DNA of 21,346 nucleotides from an uncultured Enterobacter sp. (GTDB lineage Bacteria; Pseudomonadota; Gammaproteobacteria; Enterobacterales; Enterobacteriaceae), in NCBI GenBank assembly GCA_946477805.1, contig CAMKZP010000012.1:1-21346 (forward strand), in the 5' to 3' direction. Shown here piece after piece: positions 8,311 to 14,847 of this stretch (positions are counted from its first letter, which is position 1; each line of letters begins with the position of its first letter). The position numbers and the translations under genes are program-made. Below the pieces are notes generated by a model. That model saw only the letters and a program-made list of their open reading frames with translations, searched no databases and was not told the DNA's origin.

Positions 8311-10096
8311 TTCGGCCTCCCATGGCTGATTCAAATACGGCCCACAAAGCAAGAAAATCTTGCGGAATCATGTCGCTTTGTCCTTTGCGCATATTGCCAA
8401 TCAGCGCGGCGATATCTTTTAAGCGTTCAGGCTCACGACTATAGATACGCGTCAGCTCTTCCAGTACAGCAAATTCTTCGCCACTGGCAAGCCCTGTAAA
8501 GAAATGGCCATCGCCAAAGGCGTTTTCGGCAAAGAAGGATTGCTGTCCCGCCTCGCCTATCAACATCAACAAATAACGCAGAAAATCCTGTTTCTGCATG
8601 CTGCTTTGTAAAATCATTGCGTGGCGATCGGGGGGCAAGGCATCAATCGGCAGATTGAGGACGAATCTGATCGATACATCCGGGTGCGATGTTTTGAGGG
8701 AAAACGCTGTAAGCCCGGTAATGGCCGGGACTGAAAACTCACCGAGTGCTCTTTTATTCCCATCGGCCTGGTCCAGCAGGCTACAGCCAAGTCCGTCAGC
8801 TACCGTCACGGGCCACGCAGTTGCCTGCACGATACCCGGTAGCTCAGGAATTTCACCAACAAGCCACAATGCCCAACTTTGGTTGTTTTCACCGGGGTGA
8901 CAGTGAAGAGTCAATGCGGCGTCGGCGAGCAACGCACGTGCCTGTTCAGCATGGGACTCGGCTTCTACACGCAGGACATCGGGTTCAAACGGCTGGGCAG
9001 GGTCGAAATCTTGCAGATAGCTTTCCATTCCATCGCTGCTCAGAAGGTCATCAATGGTACCCGTGTGCTTTTTCTTACCTTTGAGCGAGACTAAAATTTC
9101 GCAGTTCGTTTTCCCCAGTAGCGCTGCGCTGGTGGCATTTGCTGAACCCAGAACCAGCTCACTGTCCCGGCCATTTTCAAACAGATACGCTTTGGCATGC
9201 AGGCCGGAAGCGATGATGTCGTCAGGGGTACTCTCATCGGATGCTTGCTCTTCTGCGGCATCGTCAAGGTGAAGCTGACGCGTGAAAAGGCTGCGCGTCT
9301 CTTCACTCAAGGTAAGCAGAGTGTCCGGGCGTGAAATCAGCGCATCGGCTTGCTGGCAATGCTTCACGATGTGTTGCAGTGCCTCGTCGGTGCAAAACGG
9401 TGAGATAACCACCGCACGATCCGCTTCGGGTGGCTGCCAGTCGTATCCTTCGCCAGGCAGGAAAAAAGCAACCTCATCAAAGCCTGCGGGACATTCCCAT
9501 TCCACATACAACAGTTCATCTGCAAAGCGCTGCGCCTGCGCCCGGCGATGTTTCGCCATTTTTCCCGTCGCCCGTTTGGGCAGTACGGAGAATAAATGCA
9601 CCAGCGTTTTATTGGCACTTTGCTTACGTTTTACGGGGTAGCCGTCCAGTTGCAAAGAGAGGTCCCAAGATGAATCGGTGGTTAAATTTCGACTCAGTAC
9701 GACCAGCCGGTACATCACTTCGTCTGTTTCAGGATTGATAAAACGAATCGCCCAGATTTTTGGGTGAAAGACTCCGCGGCCTTTGGCTTTTGATTCAACA
9801 ATCATCTCTTCAAGCAGGCCGAATAAGGGGTTGGGCTTGAGCTTTGCTGGGACTTGAATACGCCCTTTTTGGACGTACACCGTGATACGTTCGGAATAAC
9901 GACGAATGGCTTCAAAAATGGATAGCGGATCCTGAGCACGATTGCTGTCAGTCGCTGTGAACGCCAAATAGACCGGCGCCTGCAGTAAAAATACCGGGTC
10001 GAGTGAGAAGCTGGTGGCGATGGCTTCGTCAAACACCATGCCGGGCGGAGAGGTTAGTGCCGAAGTATATAAGCTGCGATTATTGGGGTTTAGCAT
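8300..10096 (-). CDS. Phospholipase D-like (HKD) family nuclease
   Basis: A 598-aa protein with two half-sites of the phospholipase D/HKD superfamily. The first is His111-Pro-Lys113 followed by Ser135-Arg-Asn137 (LSRNLT). The second, more canonical one is His300-Ala-Lys302 followed by Ser318-Ala-Asn320 (GSANAT). PLD-type nucleases such as Nuc, BfiI and DrmC use paired HxK(N) sites to cut DNA through a phosphohistidine intermediate, so a DNA nuclease is more likely than a lipase here. No signal peptide or membrane segment is visible, so it should be cytoplasmic. The start ATG lies inside the ATGCTAA overlap with the DUF6361 gene, and AGGAGA sits just upstream in the DUF6361 tail. The 3' end overlaps the helicase start by 11 bases. 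The C-terminal ~200 residues carry no motif I recognise. Confidence 0.85.
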   Translation of the reverse strand: MLNPNNRSLYTSALTSPPGMVFDEAIATSFSLDPVFLLQAPVYLAFTATDSNRAQDPLSIFEAIRRYSERITVYVQKGRIQVPAKLKPNPLFGLLEEMIVESKAKGRGVFHPKIWAIRFINPETDEVMYRLVVLSRNLTTDSSWDLSLQLDGYPVKRKQSANKTLVHLFSVLPKRATGKMAKHRRAQAQRFADELLYVEWECPAGFDEVAFFLPGEGYDWQPPEADRAVVISPFCTDEALQHIVKHCQQADALISRPDTLLTLSEETRSLFTRQLHLDDAAEEQASDESTPDDIIASGLHAKAYLFENGRDSELVLGSANATSAALLGKTNCEILVSLKGKKKHTGTIDDLLSSDGMESYLQDFDPAQPFEPDVLRVEAESHAEQARALLADAALTLHCHPGENNQSWALWLVGEIPELPGIVQATAWPVTVADGLGCSLLDQADGNKRALGEFSVPAITGLTAFSLKTSHPDVSIRFVLNLPIDALPPDRHAMILQSSMQKQDFLRYLLMLIGEAGQQSFFAENAFGDGHFFTGLASGEEFAVLEELTRIYSREPERLKDIAALIGNMRKGQSDMIPQDFLALWAVFESAMGGRNGR

Positions 10097-11319
10097 TCTT
10101 CTCTCCTGAGACCGTGCGCCAGATCCTTAAGTATTATCTGGACGTTATGCCAGCGGTAGACCAGCCGCAGGGTTCCGGCATATCCACTCCATTGCTCCAG
10201 AGCGCGTCTGTTTTTGAAGCGCGAACGTGGGCCTTTGAGGGTCATTTCGCGGGCACGGATTAGAGCACAGGCTTCTTTACTGGTGAGTAATGTCTCAGGG
10301 GACTGTCGGATAAGAGCAATCCACTGTTCCACAAAGCGGCGGGTTTTTAGGCTAATGCTATAGCCCGGTTCGGCGGCGAGTTCCCACATACGGCCGAGCG
10401 ACCAGGTACCGATTTCTTTGCGTGGGAGTGCAGTAAACCAGTTGACGAAGTTGTCATTGTGTTGAGACAGAAGGTCGTTATCTGAACGCTCTTTGGCGAG
10501 CAAATAGTTATAAAGCAGGGCTGCGCCGTGCATCGTATAAGAAAAAAGCCGCGCGTGAGTCAGCAGTTCCTTGAGTTCATCTGGGAACCTCGCGTAATCC
10601 GGATGTTCCCATGGTGAACTCACATCTGCTGGTTCGCTATGCAGCGTCAGCCAAGCCAACAGACTGCCTTTGCAGGACAATTGAATACGGTCGCGAAGAA
10701 AGCTGGCTTCCTGGCGTGTTAGTGCAAACGTTGCATCATCAGGAAAATTGGGCGGTGGCGCAGGCAGGCTGGAGTGCCAGCTCTGGGCTGGTTTGTACAA
10801 GCTGGTGTCGCCCATATCACCACGATTTTCTTCTTTATATTTCTGCTCACTGATTTCCGTGCGTGAGCGATAAAGTTCATCAACACGTCGATGATATTCT
10901 TCCTGTGACCACAGGATCTCGCGAATACCCCAGCGACGTAGCCCGGACCAGTAAACGGAACTGGGCAGACGTTTAAGCTTTTCGCGTGAGTTTTTACCAA
11001 ATGTACCGGCCGAATCTTCTTCGAGCTTGGAGAGGGGGATAATTAAGGCTCTTTCGTCACGGGCGGCCTGGGTACCAAAGTTTGCAGCGGATATGCGTTT
11101 ATTTTCGAGACGCTGATAGATCCATGGAACAAAAAGCATGTAACGTAAACGGGTTTGAATGGTGCTGGTTCCTGGAAATAGTTGTTCAGCAAAACTATCT
11201 CTGATAGTGCCGATACCCAGCTCATCTCGGCTCTCTTTTTGTTGAAAGAGCGCAAGAATATTTAACGTTTTGGCCTGTGCGTTTGCATCATGATCAAGCC
11301 AACCTAACGCGGATGCCAT
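10090..11319 (-). CDS. DUF6361 family protein, first gene of the helicase-PLD operon
   Basis: A 409-aa protein whose N-terminus has the features I associate with DUF6361: SALGWLDHD at the start, RDELGIGTIRDSFA at about 31-44, and PGTSTIQTR at 49-57 leading to FVPWIYQRL. No catalytic motif can be named. The family's biochemical role is unknown to me; proteins of this family recur next to PLD and helicase genes. It is soluble by sequence, with many Trp and Arg residues. AAGGAA lies six bases upstream of the ATG. It is the promoter-proximal gene of the three-gene leftward operon and its last codons (ATGCTAA) contain the PLD start. A recognition, scaffold or regulatory role for the nuclease-helicase pair is an inference only. 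Confidence 0.8.
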   Translation of the reverse strand: MASALGWLDHDANAQAKTLNILALFQQKESRDELGIGTIRDSFAEQLFPGTSTIQTRLRYMLFVPWIYQRLENKRISAANFGTQAARDERALIIPLSKLEEDSAGTFGKNSREKLKRLPSSVYWSGLRRWGIREILWSQEEYHRRVDELYRSRTEISEQKYKEENRGDMGDTSLYKPAQSWHSSLPAPPPNFPDDATFALTRQEASFLRDRIQLSCKGSLLAWLTLHSEPADVSSPWEHPDYARFPDELKELLTHARLFSYTMHGAALLYNYLLAKERSDNDLLSQHNDNFVNWFTALPRKEIGTWSLGRMWELAAEPGYSISLKTRRFVEQWIALIRQSPETLLTSKEACALIRAREMTLKGPRSRFKNRRALEQWSGYAGTLRLVYRWHNVQIILKDLAHGLRREEC

Positions 11320-11539
11320 ACCTATTTCCTTGGTTTAATTTATTATCTGCTGCTTGCTTTTGCATACATTCCAACCGCTCGTTAATCGTCTGTTTTAGGC
11401 CGACACAAATATCTCATAGATAATCAATATTCACTCAATGCGTTTTTCCTCGCAAGTGAGATGTCTGGGTTGTTCTGGCACCAATAATTATCATTGGGAG
11501 CGATAAAGGTCATCAAGAATAATCAGATGTCAGTAGAAC

Positions 11540-11574
11540 GGCGTTAGCCATCCCCAAAAGGGCAGGCTGACGCC
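11540..11574. repeat. REP-like stem-loop
   Basis: GGCGTTAGCC (11540-11549) pairs with GGCTGACGCC (11565-11574) at nine of ten positions around a 15-base loop. GTAG lies a few bases 5' of it, and the minus strand reads CCGGATGGCG across the end of the stem. The GTAG foot and GGATGGCG head resemble enterobacterial REP elements, but the match is loose. A stem-loop at the end of a transcript is the alternative. Confidence 0.35.
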
Positions 11575-11608
11575 ATCCGGTTCAATAGTTTAAAGGGATT
11601 AAGAAGGG

Positions 11609-11626
11609 GATAGCTATATAGTTATC
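11609..11626. repeat. 18-bp near-palindrome
   Basis: GATAGCTATATAGTTATC is self-complementary except for one mismatched pair (two positions), which is a G-T wobble. It lies 35 bases past the gp2-like stop. It could be an operator or part of a transcript-end hairpin; nothing decides between them. Confidence 0.4.
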
Positions 11627-11660
11627 ACTCTATGAGATTTTTGAGTAAAAACTGTGATAC

Positions 11661-12233
11661 TCAGAAATCAATTCTGCGTGGACGCCCGGATGCTGGGCGC
11701 CCGGGGACTTCATTGCAGCCGTACAGCAGCAGGCCATGTTTCTGCTGAATTTTGGTCATATACGCCAGTACCTGTCGGATGTTGGTGATACTGTCCGGAT
11801 CGCTGTAACGTACCGGAATGTTGATGTTGGCCTCGTAATGCTCTTTAAACTCACATCGGTGATACCAGCCTTCCCGGTTAGTGATATCGCTCCAGTACAA
11901 ACCGGCTTGCTGCGCCCAGGTATAGGTATTCTGAGTTTTACTACCATCCAGCCAGAACACGACATGAGCATGGTAGTGGTGGTCTTCTGTCCATTCGATA
12001 ACCCAGAAGAAACCGACCACCGCTTCGAGTTGCATCATACGGTTCATCAGCTTTCGGATATCCCATTCGAGCTGCTGGTGATCCTGCAGGAAATACTTAG
12101 CGGTATGATCCTGGTAAAACAGATCTGTTCGGAATGCCCGCAGGCAAGAATAGCGCTCTACCAGTTTGTCGATATGGTTGTTCAGGAGTGACTGTAGAAA
12201 CCAGTCTGACTCCCATCGTTGATTGTTTTGCAT
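11661..12233 (-). CDS. Inovirus Gp2 / YfjJ-YagK family HUH replication-type protein
   Basis: A 190-aa protein similar in layout and length to YfjJ and YagK of the CP4-57 and CP4-6 elements (about 208 aa), which belong to the inovirus Gp2 family. The diagnostic piece is HYHAHVVFWLDG at 86-97: a His-hydrophobic-His strand (HUH motif) as in rolling-circle Rep and relaxase enzymes. A candidate nicking tyrosine is Tyr158 with Lys161 (LAYMTKIQQ), the usual YxxK arrangement after the HUH strand. If active it would nick single-stranded DNA at an origin. The upstream gap holds a nested inverted repeat with an AT-rich loop (12319-12409) that could be such an origin, or alternatively a terminator. Replication activity is inferred from motifs; family members in resident prophages have no proven role known to me. 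Confidence 0.8.
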   Translation of the reverse strand: MQNNQRWESDWFLQSLLNNHIDKLVERYSCLRAFRTDLFYQDHTAKYFLQDHQQLEWDIRKLMNRMMQLEAVVGFFWVIEWTEDHHYHAHVVFWLDGSKTQNTYTWAQQAGLYWSDITNREGWYHRCEFKEHYEANINIPVRYSDPDSITNIRQVLAYMTKIQQKHGLLLYGCNEVPGRPASGRPRRIDF

Positions 12234-12318
12234 AGTATGAGTTTCTTTAGTGCTGGCAAGGGCCAGCCAGTGGAATGCACCAGGCCTTCAGGAAGGGCCA
12301 TAGCAGAGGGAGTTGCAT

Positions 12319-12409
12319 GGATTAGGGGGGATAGATGTAAAAAGGGAGTGTCTATTAATTATATTAATTAACCTATATTAATTTTCACTCCCCAATTCCC
12401 CCCAAATCC
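12319..12409. repeat. Nested inverted repeat with AT-rich loop; origin, operator or terminator
   Basis: The outer arms, 12319-12331 (GGATTAGGGGGGA) and 12397-12409 (TCCCCCCAAATCC), pair at 12 of 13 positions. The inner arms, 12344-12350 (GGGAGTG) and 12386-12392 (CACTCCC), pair perfectly. The 35-base loop is almost pure A/T and carries three copies of the palindrome ATTAAT (12354-12359, 12363-12368, 12377-12382). It sits 86 bases upstream of the HUH-type gene. On the minus strand the inner stem is followed by TTTTT, so it might simply terminate the 12432-13025 gene, though the loop is long for that. Confidence 0.65.
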
Positions 12410-12431
12410 CTTGCAGGACTATGGATGAAGC

Positions 12432-13025
12432 CTAACTCAGTGGTTCAGCTGTCGTCCGCCATGCAAAGCAGACATACTCGTCCATCAGACTGGTCAGCGC
12501 AGGGTTTTCAGCCTGCCGGTCATTGATCCAGATATCCATCTCTTTGTCTTTTTTGAACCTGAGGTTGTCGGTCCAGTCATCAAGGCAATTCCCCAGCATC
12601 AAATCGTACCAGCACAGCCAGACCAGCTTCAGACGCAGCTCACTACCGCTGAACTGGCGGAACAAACTGATGAGCTTATTTGCCAGAGTGCGTTGTTTTA
12701 AACGCACGCACTCAGACAGCAAAACCCCCTCCAGCATCGGATGATGAGCCAGCAGATGCTCCTGGGTAAATAAGCTGACGCTCAGGTCATCATTGACCGT
12801 CAGCGATGCCGCAGCTCTGCCATAAATAATTCGATGCAGGCACTGAGGAACAATAGCGATAACCTCCTCCTCTCCCGGAAACGTAAAGCTTCCGATCGTC
12901 AGGCTATGGTGATGGTAGATATTCTGGTGACACATGCCCGACCTGACCGTTAACTTCGTAAAGTCGGTCAGCCAGGTCTGGTAGTATTTGTGAAGTTCTT
13001 CGTAACGCGGTTTATAGTCTTTCAT
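12432..13025 (-). CDS. Hypothetical protein of the alpA-gp2 region
   Basis: I do not recognise this 197-aa protein. It is soluble by sequence with no signal peptide, rich in Leu, His and Trp, and holds several Cys residues (MCHQNIYHHH near the N-terminus, WLCWYDLMLGNC in the C-terminal third). The C-terminal half looks mainly helical. It lies between alpA and the YfjJ-type gene in the same direction, about 100 bases after alpA, a position occupied by conserved hypothetical genes in CP4-57-like islands. A role in the excision or replication control of the element is plausible by position only. The start ATG is preceded by GGAATAAGC, a modest ribosome-binding site. Confidence 0.7.
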   Translation of the reverse strand: MKDYKPRYEELHKYYQTWLTDFTKLTVRSGMCHQNIYHHHSLTIGSFTFPGEEEVIAIVPQCLHRIIYGRAAASLTVNDDLSVSLFTQEHLLAHHPMLEGVLLSECVRLKQRTLANKLISLFRQFSGSELRLKLVWLCWYDLMLGNCLDDWTDNLRFKKDKEMDIWINDRQAENPALTSLMDEYVCFAWRTTAEPLS

Positions 13026-13122
13026 GATGCTTATTCCTTCAGGGGCAAATGACAGGCAGCAGAAAACCTCCGGATGAGCCGGATAGTTATTTTCTTGCCA
13101 GTGGGATTAGTTAAGAGTGAGG

Positions 13123-13329
13123 TTATTTACGGGACTGGTCGACACGTTCCTGAAGCCAGGACTCCACCTCGCTCTTCCGCCATCGGGAGCTTCGTCCCAG
13201 CTTGATAGGTTTGGGGAAGGAACCGTCCTTAATAAGCTTGTAAATCCACTTGTCTGTCATCTGCAGCAGGCTGGTAATAAATGCCATGTCAATCAACTGG
13301 TCCTCGGTAAGTAAGGGATGAGTGGTCAT
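13123..13329 (-). CDS. alpA: AlpA family excision/transcription regulator
   Basis: A 68-aa MerR-like winged-helix protein of the phage AlpA family. The central MTDKWIYKLIKDGSFPKP forms the helix-turn-helix and is followed by the wing IKLGRSSRWRKSEVESWL, a near-diagnostic pattern. In CP4-57, AlpA turns on the integrase gene and thereby excision of the element. Here no integrase is in the window, so its target lies outside or elsewhere. GGAGAT lies before the ATG. It is the first of three leftward genes. The 434-bp gap upstream holds a 20-bp palindrome that is a fair candidate for an operator. The length is typical of the family (about 65-75 aa). Confidence 0.93.
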   Translation of the reverse strand: MTTHPLLTEDQLIDMAFITSLLQMTDKWIYKLIKDGSFPKPIKLGRSSRWRKSEVESWLQERVDQSRK

Positions 13330-13763
13330 GATTTGGTATCTCCGGTTAAGAAAGGTAACCCGGATGAGTGATATTTAATTGCGGTCACTGCTCCGGGGCA
13401 TACCCATGGGGAGATACGTAAAAAAAAGCGGGCTATGTTGACCTCTAGGGGTCAACCGGTTCTGAGATGTATTTCGACGCGCTCATGTGCATGACTGTCT
13501 TACATTCTTCTGTTACCTCTATCTGTTGCAGACATCAATCGCTCAGGTAATCGTCATCCTTCCTCTTTTGTCTTCATGGGCTTATAGTCACCGGACTACC
13601 TGTTCTTTGAAAAAGCCCTTCTTATTTCCCCGAAGGTCAGTTAGCAGCTTATCCTCTTGTTTTACATCGAAAACCAGCTAATCCCGCATCACTGCGCATT
13701 ACATAAAACATAACTTTCACTACACTTTTTATTACGCAGATATCGACGCAGAAAGCAACGCAT
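13330..13763. other. 434-bp divergent control region between alpA and the RHH-tailed gene
   Basis: The genes on either side point away from this gap, so it should carry both promoters. I found no convincing -35/-10 pair on either strand. It contains the palindrome at 13437-13456 and a run of A's just to its left. An open frame on the plus strand at 13487-13681 has no good ribosome-binding site and a non-protein-like composition, so I do not call it. Confidence 0.55.
13437..13456. promoter_or_regulatory. 20-bp palindrome upstream of alpA, candidate operator
   Basis: GTTGACCTCTAGGGGTCAAC is self-complementary at all but one pair, and that pair is a T-G wobble. It starts 108 bases upstream of the alpA start codon in the divergent gap. 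Its dyad of GTTGACC half-sites is the form expected of a dimeric regulator site. The element's own regulators (AlpA, the RHH-tailed protein, the WYL protein) are the obvious candidates to bind it. Confidence 0.5.
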
Positions 13764-14747
13764 TTGACTACGTATTACACACGCATTAACCTACGTAGTG
13801 ATACCCACTTTAAAATCAATGAAAATGTAATTATGAAAGAACAGCTGACGGACAGAACAGAAAGAGCGTGCCGGTTTTATATCGAATACATGAAGAAAAA
13901 CATCGAAGGATACCGGGAGCGCACTCCGCTAATCCTCATAACTGATTATAAAAATCAGGAGGTTATGGACATGATCCTGAGAGACCTTAATAATGAATTT
14001 AAAAACACCCATGAGTACAATAAGTTCGTACGGGAAATGAAAAATGGGTTATTATCCAGTATCGTCCCGGAGACGAATTTTGAATGGGTAAAGGACTATA
14101 GCTCCGCTTATTTTGCATGGAATATACTTTCAACCATGGGCCCTAAGGAAATCAATCCACTAGAGGTTGATTTTTACCGTGAACGGCCTCCGGTTATTCG
14201 GCATGGCGTATTTGCTGTTATTCCAGAAACCTACCAGCATGCACTTGTAGTACTCTACACCTGTTTCGATAGCTGGGATGTCGAGTTAATTTTTAAGATC
14301 AAAACACTCTCTTCATTAAAAAATATCTGGATTCAGCGAAACCGGGAGTTACCAGGACCATTTAAATGGATTGACCTTAAAAATCATAAACAATGTGCAT
14401 GGGCTTTTAAATATGTTATGGAGCATATCAAACCCGATTACATGCCTTCATTTATGACTGAAATCAGACAGCAACAGGTGGTTACGTTTCTCACGGCCGT
14501 GCTGTATTCCTGGCCTGCCCATCCCGACACTCGGCGTCTGATGATTCAACGGATGAAAAAAACATACAATCAGAATGTATTCCGGGAAAACATTGCTGAC
14601 AAAAAAGTGATTAACACCTATGTCCAGAAGGACATTAAAGAAAAGCTCGATATGCTTGCAAAGAAAAATGGTAGAAAAATTAACGAAGAGCTGGAAGTTA
14701 TCATTATGAATGCCTGGCACGATGCCAGATATGCAGAAGATAAATAG
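13764..14747 (+). CDS. Unknown protein with C-terminal ribbon-helix-helix domain
   Basis: A 327-aa protein I cannot assign. The last ~45 residues (VINTYVQKDIKEKLDMLA, then KKNGRKINEELEVIIMNAW) have the strand-helix-turn-helix pattern of Arc/MetJ-type ribbon-helix-helix DNA-binding domains. The roughly 280 residues before it show no motif I know. The frame opens with TTG at 13764 behind a weak AGAAAG. The first in-frame ATG is at 13833 (residue 24), with no clear Shine-Dalgarno sequence, so the start is uncertain. It is AT-rich compared with the genes to its right. It is transcribed rightward from the alpA divergent region and followed by a probable terminator, so it appears monocistronic. A DNA-binding regulator is the likeliest role. 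Confidence 0.65.
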   Translation: MTTYYTRINLRSDTHFKINENVIMKEQLTDRTERACRFYIEYMKKNIEGYRERTPLILITDYKNQEVMDMILRDLNNEFKNTHEYNKFVREMKNGLLSSIVPETNFEWVKDYSSAYFAWNILSTMGPKEINPLEVDFYRERPPVIRHGVFAVIPETYQHALVVLYTCFDSWDVELIFKIKTLSSLKNIWIQRNRELPGPFKWIDLKNHKQCAWAFKYVMEHIKPDYMPSFMTEIRQQQVVTFLTAVLYSWPAHPDTRRLMIQRMKKTYNQNVFRENIADKKVINTYVQKDIKEKLDMLAKKNGRKINEELEVIIMNAWHDARYAEDK

Positions 14748-14790
14748 CATTCACTCCAAATAATTTCAGACAGATATTATCTCAGTGAAT

Positions 14791-14830
14791 CCCCTGCATC
14801 CTTTACAGGATCGCGGGTCTTTTTATTTTT
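14791..14830 (+). terminator. Probable rho-independent terminator after the RHH-tailed gene
   Basis: ATCCT (14798-14802) pairs with AGGAT (14807-14811) around TTAC. After an internal loop, CCC and GGG can also pair. The stem is followed by TCTTTTTATTTTT. The stem is short but the T-run is strong, and it ends 18 bases before the GTPase start. Confidence 0.6.
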
Positions 14831-14847
14831 CACATTGAGATCTCCGT

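Larger units (their letters stand above)
11320..11660. other. 341-bp gap between the DUF6361 operon and the gp2-like gene
   Basis: No gene is supported here. The gap must hold the promoter of the DUF6361-PLD-helicase operon. A minus-strand GATAAT lies close to the start codon, but I could not pair it with a convincing -35. It contains a REP-like stem-loop at 11540-11574, a near-palindrome at 11609-11626, and a 6-bp stem (TGAGTA 11642-11647, TACTCA 11658-11663) that overlaps the gp2-like stop codon. The switch from defence arm to prophage genes falls in this gap. Confidence 0.5.

Noticed and set aside
8311..8352. Longer helicase start at 8352 (adds MLCGPYLNQPWEAE)
   Set aside because: The ATG at 8308-8310 has a strong GGGAGG at good spacing, and the extra residues only repeat PLD coding sequence in another frame.
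5227..9738. Several long plus-strand open frames opposite the helicase and PLD genes
   Set aside because: They lie wholly within well-supported minus-strand genes, have no family patterns, and are expected shadow frames in GC-balanced coding sequence.
5161..11319. Assignment of the three-gene operon to DISARM or Mokosh
   Set aside because: No DUF1998 protein, no DISARM methyltransferase in the operon and no COG1112-type helicase motifs are visible; only the helicase-plus-PLD logic is shared.
13487..13681. 64-aa open frame on the plus strand in the alpA gap
   Set aside because: It has no ribosome-binding site, a Ser/Leu/Phe-biased non-protein-like composition, and no recognised pattern.
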